Origin: Molanna angustata
Lineage: Eukaryota; Arthropoda; Insecta; Trichoptera; Molannidae
Direction: 5' to 3'
Assembly (NCBI GenBank): GCA_963576475.1
Contig: OY754987.1
Location: forward strand, 8,066,036 to 8,130,035
Length of the DNA: 64,000 nt
Part shown: piece after piece, positions 32,040-41,973 of the stretch
Layout: each line of letters opens with the position of its first letter
Numbering within the stretch: the stretch's first letter is position 1
The notes under the pieces: model-generated
What the model saw: only the letters and a program-made list of their open reading frames with translations
Database searches by the model: none
Told to the model about the DNA's origin: nothing
Translations under genes and position numbers: made by a program

Positions 32040-32670
32040 TGAAATATTTTATTCATTCTAAATTTTACTACCAGGAATATAAATTTTCTAACGATAGTAT
32101 ATTTTCATGTTAAGATAGACAAACTATTAATGCAGTATGGTGTAGAATGCTTATGTTGTATGAAATATTTTAATAAAAGCAGATAAATTTTGTTTTAAAG
32201 AACGCGAGAGCATTTTGAAAATTTTGACACGTGATGTCATATGAAGAAATTTTTTGTTATTTATGGAAAGCTAATCAGTTCTATGTTCAAGCTCTTTAGA
32301 TTATAACATGAAATCAAATTACTGAACTTTTCCATACATAGAAATCTATCTAATTACATTTTTATTCATACTAAATGTTACTACCAGGAATATAAATTTT
32401 CTTCCGATAGTATATTTTTATGTTAAGATAAACAAACTATTAATGCAGTATGGTGAAGAATGCTTATGTTGTATGAAATATTTTAATAAAAGCAGATAAA
32501 TTTTGTTTCCAAGAGCGTTAGAGCATTTTGACAATTTTGACACGTGATATCATATGAAGAAATTTTATGATATCTATGAAAAGCTAATCAATTCTTAGTT
32601 CAAGCTATTAATATTCTTATATCAATATGAAATCAATGAACTGAACATTGCCAAATATAAAAAAAAAATC
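32040..32670 (+). repeat. Direct tandem duplication, about 313-bp period
   Basis: 'taccaggaatataaatttt' at 32068 and again at 32381, then 'tatgttgtatgaaatatttt', 'aaagcagataaattttgttt' and 'gacacgtgat.tcatatgaag' repeat in the same order. The copies are about 85-90% alike by eye. No ORF. Confidence 0.85.
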
Positions 32671-32784
32671 TCTTGTTACATATTAGTTTCATACAAAAAT
32701 CCATTAAATAAAATATAATTTTTGAAACCGTTGAATATTTTTCTTTTAACATTGACCAACTTTGAATACAATTTTATGAAGATT

Positions 32785-33067
32785 CTTGGTGTTCATAATT
32801 TCACACATAGATGGCTGTAGTAATAATACCTTATTTTCAAGCGAAAAGAATTTCAGTATTACAATATATAGAACTTTCAAAATTGAATTGATCTAGGGAT
32901 CTCATTAAAAAGGCATAATTGGTGAACGTTGCGCAAGCGCATAAAGTGATCACGTAAACCAGCCGATGACAGGTCGTAAGCCCTGTAGGTGCCTTGATTT
33001 CCCGGTTCTCCTACAGTAAATATTCCAACTTCGTCTCTATTGAGATAATTAAAAATCTGTTAGTAAA
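32785..33067 (-). mobile_element. Hairpin family H, copy c (single arm)
   Basis: It contains 'gttcataatttcacacatagatggctgtag', 'gtgaacgttgcgcaagcgcat', 'ccagccgatgacaggtcgtaag' and ends 'ctctattgagataattaaaaatctgtta'. The second arm and the tail are absent. It starts inside the family's 'ggtgttcataat' segment. Confidence 0.8.
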
Positions 33068-33069
33068 TA

Positions 33070-34150
33070 TATTTTTTAATAGTTTCCAATCCGTTACGCC
33101 ATCTGCGTGAAAGACGTGCCCCCAACACCGGACTGCTGTGTCGTGTTGTATAATTCTGCAAAGGGTTGAAATGTTAATAGAAAATAACCTCAATTATTTA
33201 CATCCTGGTCATTTTCCATTAGTCTTCGTTGCTTTAATAAATACCGCACTACACTTTACATCAACACGTACTTTCTCGCTCGGAATTTCTCCATATTTTT
33301 ATTTTATTTTATTTTATTTAAAGTACACAAATAAACTGGCGATACACAATTTAAAAATCATAGTCACGCCCAGCATCAATTAAATTTATGTATACATTTA
33401 TTACTTTATTATAATTCATTTCGTAGCGCAAGAAAAAATATAATGAATTGCAAACAAAACATAAATTCATACTCTTTAAAACAGCGTTCATTGAGGGGTT
33501 CTATAATAATTTTAATGGTGAACAATTATGTTTTTCTTCTAAATGTGTATTAGGTTCTCCCTTATTTTTCAATATATATTTTTCAAAACGCAAAGGCTCT
33601 TATTTTATTTATTTGGTACTAATGCACTCGGAATTAATGTGTCCGTCGTACTAAAAAAGTTAACTAATTAAATACTATTATTAAATATAAAACTATTTTT
33701 AAACTAAATGAACCAAATTATCATTAAAAAAGTAGACGTTATCTATTTATAATTACATAAATAATGTACACTCTAGCACATGCCCATGGGCTGGTAGAGT
33801 GGATACATCCATTGACTCACATGACTCTTGTTAGCACTTTATTGGTTATTATATATGTATTCTTTTAATTGTTATTGTCACATACATAGTCGTTACATAT
33901 CAAAAATGAGTCGTGCGACAAAATTGCGAAAAAACCAATTGGTTCTGATAAAAATATATTATGTGTAAATATTATCAAAGTATTTTTATATGACAAATAT
34001 TCAAAGTTATTTATTAAAAACAAGAAAAATATTACTATGTGACTTGCATTATACAATAATTATAAGTTTTTTCCAATTTTCTCCTAATTTTGCTGCTGTC
34101 ACATGACTCGTTTTTAATATGCAACAAAACTTAAATTGAACATTCTTTTT
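33070..34150. other. Spacer without recognised features
   Basis: AT-rich, with short frames lacking similarity. 'gcccatgggc' near 33782 is a local palindrome. Confidence 0.4.
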
Positions 34151-34152
34151 TA

Positions 34153-34310
34153 ATTGCATATACGTAAACATTGGATTTTTTTTAAGTGCATAAAGTGATC
34201 ACGTAAACCAGCCGATGACAGGTCGTAAGTTCTGTAGGTGCCTCGAGTTTCTGGTTCTTCTACAATATCCCAACTTCGTCTCTATTGAGATGTTGTAAAA
34301 AAAATGTTTG
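34153..34310 (-). mobile_element. Hairpin family H, copy d (monomer with tail)
   Basis: The plus strand starts 'attgcatatacgtaaacattggattttttt' (tail) and passes directly into 'gtgcataaagtgatcacgta' and 'cttcgtctctattgagatgttg'. There is no inverted second arm, so this is the simple monomeric form: one arm plus the tail, in minus orientation. Confidence 0.8.
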
Positions 34311-34619
34311 TCAATAAAAATATGACAGTAAAATTGTTTCTCGTAATCAATGTTTTTGTAATTGAATGGATTATATAAATAAAAAAAAATAGTTCCTTTT
34401 GAGTACTGCAATCCGTACCGACAAGAGATGCAAACTTTACATATTCATAGAAGTTATATGGGCGGTACGAGCAACGCATCTACGTTGTATTTGGAATTAG
34501 CTCTCGGTTCAGTAATTAGCGCAAAATGTAGGTACTATTGTCAAAGATTGAGTAGTACAAAAAGTGTTTTCTTAGTTGGTGAGATAAATCACCAAATAAC
34601 GAGTGCGAAATTACAATAC

Positions 34620-35167
34620 TTCTTCTTCTTCATCCTCGCCTTATCCCGTTATACGGGGTCGGCTTTTCTAACCATGCAGCGCCAATAATTTCGCTGCAGC
34701 GTGTCTTCCTTTCTTAAACCCAGTTTCTTCATGTCCCTTTGAACATTCGTCAGCCAGGTGGTTTGGGGTCTTCCCCTCCCCCTCCTCTCAGTAGCTATGG
34801 AAAGGCACTTCTTCACAACGTGTTCGTCCTCTCTTCTCATTATATGGCCAAACCATCTAAGTCTGGCCTCTGTTACTTTTTCGGATATGGGTGCCACCTT
34901 AAAACTCCCCCTGACGTACTCATTTCGGACCCTGTCTTTAAGAGTGACTCCTCCCGACCATCGCAACATACGCATCTCTGTGGTATGAAGCTTTTGTTCG
35001 TGGGTCTTCTTAGTCGGCCACACTTCGCTGCCATACAATAATGCTGGTCTGACGGCTGTTTTATAGACCTTTCCCTTGGTTTTTACAGGTATTTTTGGGT
35101 CGCACAAAACTCCGTTCATTGTTCGCCATTTTGTCCATCCTGATGTTGTTCTATGTGTTATATCCGC
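34620..35167 (-). mobile_element. 5'-truncated RTE-clade LINE with perfect 16-bp target duplication
   Basis: The insert is flanked on both sides by TGCGAAATTACAATAC (34604-34619 and 35168-35183). On the minus strand it is open across the whole RT C-terminus: KGKVYKTAVRPALLYGSEVW, KLHTTEMRMLRWSGGVTLKD, RNEYVRGSFKVAPISEKV, RLRWFGHIMRREDEHVV, then GRGRPQTTW and an ADPV end. It ends in a (GAA)n tail, as RTE elements do. The 548-bp size, intact frame and exact duplication mark a young, severely 5'-truncated insertion. The catalytic RT core is missing. Confidence 0.9.
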
Positions 35168-35183
35168 TGCGAAATTACAATAC

Positions 35184-36715
35184 ATTTGAAAAAATAAATT
35201 GTGTATGATAACAAATAAATAATTACTTTTTAAATGAAACATAACAAATTGGAAGATATTTTGATCGTTTATTAAAAAAATAATTGAGTTGTGACCAACG
35301 TTATTTTCTAAACTACGTGGTGAAGATATACCATTACATCACGTAGTTTTAGGTTGACAATCTCTGAATTCAATTTAATAAAGTACGCTGACATTATATA
35401 AATTCACTAAACATTACAAAAAAATGTTATTCCAAAACGTGACACCATTTTGAAAGATTATTTCATAGAGAAAAAATCAATGGATGGAATGTACATACAT
35501 ACTTGTGAATGTTTTTAAAGAAGGTGACTGCTGCCAATGTACCTATTTTTTCAATTTGAATTTGCATCATTACTACAAAACGAATCATTTTGAAAATAAT
35601 AACCTAGTTAGTTTGGATATTAATAAAGAAAAATATTTCTTAACTTTTTAATTATATTCTGTATATATTCTTGTAGGAAAATAATAAGCTTACCCCGATT
35701 TATGACATTTATCTTAAATTTCTAAAAAACTATAAGGTATAGAGCATTATATTTTTTTATAAATTAAAGAAGATCAAAATATATTTAGCATTTATGCAAC
35801 GTCACATCATAATTATCTAGATATTTTTGTGTTAAAAAAAATTTTTTTAGTAAGTAATAAACCTACCTACCGATTTTATTATAATATATGGTACAATGTA
35901 TTAATTTTGTCTTCGGACGATCGTTTCGAATAATAAGGCCATAATGAAATGTGGATTATGGGTTTTAAAATCTATCAGTTTATTATGGGCCTTATTAGTC
36001 AAAATAAATAATTTATTGAAACGATATGCGTTCATATATTTTTTTTAATTACTGAATTATACATATTGGAAGCTTAAATATATACATATTCTTGTAGGAA
36101 AAAAATAAGCATATCCCGATTTTTGACATTTAGGTGACTGGTGCTCTGCGTTCAGCCCAAAACAGATTGGTATGGAGGCGTGCCATACGTGTGGCGACGG
36201 ACTACAGCCGCTATCCTCAGTTATGAGGAAAAGGACGAATATTATAAATGTAACAACGGAATACTATTCAAAAACTTTATGAATTTTTTTATTAAATTTG
36301 TATTTGTCAACATTTGGATTAGTCTGAGAAGAGATAAAACTCAAATAAGTACAATATTAATAGGTATCTGTTAAATAGTAAAAAATGAAATGAATCCACA
36401 AATCCACACAAATAAATTCTCCCATATTGTATCAGAACCAGGTCAAAAGTATGATTTTCCCGTAATGTTTCCCCTATAAACCAGTAATTATTTTGTACTT
36501 AAGTTTTATTCAACTTTTTCTCCGATGTCTTGTTTATATTCATGGCAGAAGTTTGTACATAAAATAATGTCAAAGATTGTTCGCTAACGACACCCCCTAA
36601 ACCATAAATATCTTATTTGGTTTTAATAATAGAATTACAAGAGATAAAACAACTCTTTGGTTTATATTATACTTTGTCTCTGGTAAATCCTTTAATAAAT
36701 GACGTTTTAACATGT
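35184..36715. other. AT-rich spacer with minor LINE debris
   Basis: A 10-bp inverted pair AAACTACGTG/CACGTAGTTT lies near 35310-35350. Near 36145-36240 'cagattggtatggaggcgtgcc' and 'cgctatcctcagttatgagg' resemble a LINE 3' end. Nothing else is recognised. Confidence 0.4.
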
Positions 36716-36719
36716 GAAT

Positions 36720-37050
36720 CATAGATTTTTATTTTAATATACCTAGATGTTGTACTCTGTGCAAAAATTGAGTCATGGAATATCGCGAGTTTGACGTTTT
36801 GGTTGGCAACATATTGCAGTTTTACTTACATTTCATCACATCCTAGATAAATGTTCTCTTAATTATTAATAATTAAAATGTTTTTTAGACAAATAAATCT
36901 GAAAACAATTCACATTAGTCGTTATTTTCTATAGAAAAACGTTGTGGTCTGGAACCAAAACGTCAAAAATCCCCCCGGAAAAATGACTCACATTCGATTC
37001 ATACAAAATTTGCTAACTACGTCATCTAGTGTATTATATGAAAACCTATG
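36720..37050 (+). mobile_element. MITE with 8-bp target duplication, family T, copy 1
   Basis: A 331-bp element starting CATAGATTTTTATTTTAATA and ending 'gtattatatgaaaaCCTATG', flanked by perfect ATGTGAAT repeats (36712-36719, 37051-37058). The imperfect terminal repeats are about 28 bp. A subterminal pair is also inverted: 'gagtcat...gacgttttggtt' on the left and 'aaccaaaacgtc...atgactca' on the right. An 8-bp duplication is the hallmark of hAT-type integration; the transposase is not present. Confidence 0.9.
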
Positions 37051-37332
37051 ATGTGAATAAGAAGGCATTTAGACGATACCATAGATTTGTATTTGTATTC
37101 TATGGATGAAACCTACATAATTTAGATACCTACTTATGTTTCAAGGTGACAACTTAACTTAAAAATAGGCAGGAAACATTTCAATAGTTAAAATAGCGGT
37201 TGATTTTTGTGTTCACACTGTTCACGTCGACTCAAAAACGCACCGGCCACGTTCAACGACTCACGATCTACCCGCGTGATCTACTGAGATCCTTGTACAT
37301 TGCGCATGTGTACCTAGGTACTCGTGTTTCAT

Positions 37333-37344
37333 TGCGCGTGCGCA
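37333..37344. promoter_or_regulatory. NRF-1/ewg-like palindromic site in a CpG-rich patch
   Basis: TGCGCGTGCGCA; its reverse complement TGCGCACGCGCA fits the NRF-1-type consensus YGCGCAYGCGCR. Another 'ttgcgcatgtg' lies 40 bp upstream. The patch 37220-37345 is rich in CpG compared with its surroundings. It may be a host promoter or a repeat end; no exon was found beside it. Confidence 0.35.
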
Positions 37345-37629
37345 CACATCAACAGACCACAATTTTATACCAAGAAAAGCTTGTAAATAATACTTAAGCC
37401 TTATGTATAATGTTCACTAACTATGTTTGTTAATTGAATTTAAAGATCGCTGAATTAATATGTCAATTAAAATTTTATTTTGTATTCTTACTTACCGAAT
37501 TTATAATAGCGTTGTTTTTTAGTGAGATTGTAAGAATTTAATAACTACGCTGAATTGAGTTTAAACGTGGAAATTATTTTTTGTATAAAAAACTTGATAA
37601 TAATTAAAAAAATAAAAATAATAATAATA

Positions 37630-38345
37630 ATGTGATGTTGCAGATATTTTTGGAGATAGCTTGCCGGTCTTCAAATAAAAAAATTATGGATATTTTATAT
37701 CGATATAGCTGTCAACTAACTTATATAGCTGCAGTCGATCTATTGTCACATTCGAATTTTTTCCCCCTTATAATTTTTTTTTCTAATTCTCTGATTCTTT
37801 TTTATCTATTTTTATCTTAATCTGTGTTTTTATCATAGATTTTAATTATAATATACCTAGATGTAGTACTTTGTGCAAAAAGTGAGTCATGGAATATCGC
37901 GCGTTTGACGTTTTGGTTGGCAACATATTTCAGTTTTCCTTACACATCCTAGATAAATTTTCTCTAAATTATTAATAGTTAAAATGTTTTTTAAACAAAT
38001 AGATCCGAAAACAATTCACATTAGTCGTTACTTTCTATAGAAAAACGATGTGGTCTGGAACCAAAACGTCAAAAATCCCCCCGGAAAAATGACTCACTTC
38101 GATTAAAACAAAATTCGCTAACTACGACATCTAGTGTATTATATGAAAACCTATGGTTTTTATCTAAATCTGTATATTTATATATTATCTGAATCTATGT
38201 TTTATGTTTTTATATTTCATCAATGTCTATATTTTTATTTATTTCTATATTTCATCTTTGTGTGTAAATAATTATTGTAAGTTTATAGTTATTGTAACAA
38301 GTATATGGCTTATGCTGTATATTTTGTAAATAAATAATAATTATA
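37630..38345 (+). mobile_element. LINE-like 3' region, split by a MITE
   Basis: T-rich sequence with 'tttttatctatttttatcttaatctg' continues after the family T MITE as 'ctaaatctgtatattta' and 'gtataatgcttgtatat'-like sequence, ending 'tttgtaaataaataataatt'. It looks like the 3' UTR of a CR1/Jockey-like LINE; no coding part is recognised. Confidence 0.35.
37834..38155 (+). mobile_element. MITE with 8-bp target duplication, family T, copy 2
   Basis: A 322-bp element, CATAGATTTTAATTATAATA ... 'gaaaaCCTATG', flanked by perfect GTTTTTAT repeats (37826-37833, 38156-38163). It is in the same orientation as copy 1 and over 90% similar by eye, with a few small indels. The two lie 783 bp apart. Confidence 0.92.
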
Positions 38346-38350
38346 ATAAA

Positions 38351-38425
38351 AACTTCCTTGCACCATGCGCGAGTGGCAAGTTTATTGCTATATGGTAATT
38401 TCTTCCTCCTAACCAGTGTTGCTAG
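38351..38425 (-). mobile_element. SINE family B, 3' half of a split copy
   Basis: Minus strand: 'aacactggttaggaggaagaaattaccatatagcaataaacttgcc'. This is the family B 3' domain. Its 5' half is at 39428-39538 in the same orientation; about 1 kb including an RTE fragment lies between. Confidence 0.65.
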
Positions 38426-38939
38426 ACAATATGAAAAACATCAAAAATGCAAAAGAATTTAAAAAACTATCACTAAGATGAGTTTATGAAATAGATGATA
38501 AAAGTAAAATGCACTATTACAAACAACAGAATAGACAATTGAAAAAAGTGAAAAATAAGTAATTTTTTTGTTTTTTTTTCTCTCAATAAATCAATTTTTT
38601 CAACAAATAATTTATTTTTACAATTTTTGTTGTGTGTGCATGACTCATAATGAAATATTGTGTTTGGAAAGAGAGAAAGAAGGATGCATACGTTTGAATA
38701 CGTAGCGTATGTATGTACATGTACTTATATTATATGTAAATGTATCCAAAAATAAACAACGTAATAGACAATAACATAAAACTAGCTCACCTTAGCACAG
38801 GCTATGCCTAGTGAGGGGGCTAGTAGCTTTAACTATGTAAGCACTAGTGAAATAATAAAATTATATTTATTGAAATGAAATAACTTATATTTACTTTGTA
38901 TGTTTACTATGTATGAATAAGCTTATATTACCTTCAATT

Positions 38940-39405
38940 ATTTTGTATCTTATATCTACGGCTATGCTCTACGGCTCGGAGTGCTGGACTACAAAAAAAA
39001 AAACACGAACATAAACTGCATACAGCCGAGATGAAAATGCTGAGATGGTCCGCGGGTGTCACTATAATGGACAAAATTAAAAACGAATATATTCGTGGTA
39101 GCTTTGGGGTCGCGCCCATCCCGGAGAAAATGAAAGAAACCAGACTCCGGTGGTATGGTCATGTGAATAGAAGGGGAAACGATCACGTGGTCAGGGTGGC
39201 CCTTAATATTCCCACACCACCCAGAGCTAGAGGCCGTTCACAGGCCACCTGGTGGACGAGTATTGAGAGAGATCTGAGGAAGGACCAGCTGACCAGTGAG
39301 ATGTCACATGACAGAAAGACGTGGAGACTGCGTACCAGGAGGGCCGACCCCAGATGAACTGGGAAGAGGACCAGCCAAAGAAGAAGATATCTACTCTATG
39401 TTTTT
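38940..39405 (+). pseudogene. RTE-clade LINE RT C-terminus, 5'-truncated
   Basis: Plus strand: after KKKHEHKLHTAEMKMLRWSA come GVTIMDKIKNEYIRGSFGVA, PIPEKMKETRLRWYGHV, HVVRVALNI, RARGRSQATWW and RADPR, with the stop at 39355. It is the same clade as the 34.6-kb insertion (KLHT.EM.MLRW, NEYIRGSF..API, LRW.GH) but diverged. The 108-codon frame is open; upstream a short A run disrupts it. No RT catalytic residues are present. Confidence 0.75.
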
Positions 39406-39427
39406 GGATAGAAATAAATAAAAATAA

Positions 39428-39538
39428 GTAATATCAGCGTAAGAAATTAATTTATATACATTTCTCCTCTGGTGGGGATCGAACCCTGGACGCCCCCACA
39501 GAAATCAAACGGCTTTCCAACTGTGCCACGGCGGCGAT
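39428..39538 (-). mobile_element. SINE family B, 5' half of a split copy
   Basis: Minus strand: 'gccgccgtggcacagttgg', B box GGTTCGATCCCCAC, then the body 'aatttcttacgctgatattactt'. The body breaks off where the 3' half at 38425 should continue. Confidence 0.7.
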
Positions 39539-39544
39539 CAAGTT

Positions 39545-40100
39545 ATTTAACACTTATCAGTTTATTTTACATTTTTCATTCTCGAAAATGTTCACAGAAT
39601 TACAAATGAGTAGAATCAAGGGAACCTGGAATTAATTCAAATAGGAATATCAAAAATAAAACTTTTGTATTATGTAGGTACCTACATATTTTGTGTTATG
39701 TTTTTTGTATTTGATGTAATTTTAACCTCATTCTAGAATTTATTATTTTGTCATACTTATTTATTTTCACAAAATGGCGGTTGTCACATAACATTATGAT
39801 AAAGAAAAAACTTTTCGCTGTCTTGTGATCATACCACATGCGATAGGGTTGTCATCAATTCTGATTGGTTTACGATATTTACTTTTTATTTCACTCGGAA
39901 AAAAATATATGAAAATAATAAAACAAATACAAAGAACCGAAAAGAAATATAAGTGAATTCTTATTTAATTTTTTATATGACAAAATTCCACTTCAGCAAA
40001 CTATTCTGTAATGTATGAATTTAGTGGTAGGTACCTAAAATATAATTCAATTACAGTTGTACCTACATAAGAATATTGTGTATTCCAATTTAAGTTTATT
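39545..40100. other. AT-rich spacer
   Basis: Nothing recognised. 'gtaggtacctacatatt' near 39676 is a lepidopteran-type word. Confidence 0.4.
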
Positions 40101-40102
40101 AT

Positions 40103-40318
40103 GCCGACCACCGTGGCACATTTGATAAGCCGATCGGTTTCTGTGCGGGCGTCCTGGGTTCGATTCCCAGTAGCGGAGAAATTTATTTAAATTTATTTCT
40201 CACGCTAATATTGCTTCTCTGGGCTGGAAAAAGTGGTTAGTTGGAAGAAATTGCATACGGCAATAAAATCGCCACTTGCGCAGGGTGCAAGGAAGTGTTC
40301 ATTATTATTATTATTATT
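40103..40318 (+). mobile_element. tRNA-derived SINE, family B, full copy
   Basis: Head 'gccgaccaccgtggcacatttg', B box GGTTCGATTCCCAG, body 'tttctcacgctaatattgcttctctggg', 3' domain 'ggttagttggaagaaattgcatacggcaataaaatcgcc', then (ATT)n. It ends in 'gtgttcattattattatt'. Confidence 0.88.
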
Positions 40319-40319
40319 T

Positions 40320-41960
40320 TGAATATGGGCATTGAATTGTTTTTTAAGAAAATATGGGAAGCTTCTGTTAACCTTGATATAAAAAGATTGTTTTTAAATA
40401 TATTTTGTTATGTGAAGAATAAAACTGTTTCTGTTATAAAAATAATATATATTATATATTTTATAACAATATATATATTTTTGTTATTCAAGTTTGTACC
40501 TAATGTTTATAATGTAGTGTATTAATTGAACAGTATTAATTATCTATAAATCAAATTGCAATATAAAATATAGCTACTGTACTGTATAGTTATGTAAACT
40601 GTTGGTTCTGTAAATCGATAAAATTATAATAAACATAAAAAAATAGTTAAGTTATTATAGTTCAATATTCTTTTGAACCTATTATGTATCACATAGATCA
40701 TTTCCAATAATTGTATTCGATAAATGAATGGTTTACACATAAATTAATAAAAAAAAATAGAGGCAATGAAAAATAGAGGCAATGAAAAATATAAATACTT
40801 ACTTCATAATTCCTCTTCATTGTTAATAAAATAAACCAAAAAGAATATTAAAATTTGGTGAGTATAATACTCACCAAATTAACAAAACAATATTGTGTAT
40901 AGGAAAGATTGTGTTGTACGCATGCGTCCTAAATAAAAAATTTGAACCAATCAGATTACGAGACAATTCCGCGGCATGGCGTATGTCTCGTTCATTTTAA
41001 AAGTGGAATCACGTACCGATAATATATTTATGTGATTTCTCTTACTTAAATAAAAACAAGAACAAACAAATAAAATAATTCTCTGGGTGACCATTCCATT
41101 CCAAATTATTTGTATAACTTTATGATGGCGATAAAATTTCCTTTAAGTTGTATTTCTTATCTTTACAAAACTATTTCAAATTGCGGAGTCGTTTAATAAA
41201 TTATATGTACAAGTCAATAAAAACCTTTTGAACACCAACCCCCTGGTATGGACAGGTTATGAATTGATTTAGACTTCAAAAGGAAATCAACACTCGGAAA
41301 GTTCTGAAAGCTGTTTAATCCGTATCAATAAAGCAAAATGTCCTGACTCACTCATCAACACACAACTCACACTACTAATCGTAGAAGTGAAATTTGTAAA
41401 ACTGATAAGTTTAATAACAAAACCTTCCAATAAGGAAGATTTTTCGGAAATCCCGAGTGAAATCTAAGATTGAACGTTTTTTAGAATATACGAATATCTC
41501 GGAAACTAGATATGTGTCATAAACTTTGGGATTTGGCAAATCGATTCTCCTTTTAAAATTAGTTATAGTGATTAAAAAAGGGCGTACAGAAAAAAGGATG
41601 ATTTTAAGTCAAAAGCATGTTTTTCCAATAATGTAATTTCTGAGAATGGATCGAAATGCGTTATTATGTGCTAAAAAGTGTCACATATAAGGCTTTAAGG
41701 GGTGGAGGATAGTTTTTATTGAATATCTTTAATAAAGTTGAAACTAATAAAGTTGGAAAGCTGTAAATAAATACATAGTATGGGTTCCATATCGGTGTAC
41801 AGAATTCCAGAAGAGGACGAATGTACGTGTCGTATAGTGTTTAAAGTGTATTGACTTTAGAAATTGTAGGTACCTACACATAAAAATAAACATTTTCAAT
41901 ATCAAATAAAAATAAAAATACTTATAATTAACACAATAGCCATAAATTATATAGATTAAA
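40320..41960. other. AT-rich spacer; one 29-bp palindrome
   Basis: At 40852-40880 there is a perfect inverted repeat with 14-bp arms (AATTTGGTGAGTAT) around a single A. Otherwise no repeat or coding similarity is seen. Confidence 0.45.
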
Positions 41961-41973
41961 TAAATCCATAGAA

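Noticed and set aside
34739..35041. A 100-codon plus frame over the RTE insertion
   Set aside because: It is antisense to the recognised RT C-terminal frame.
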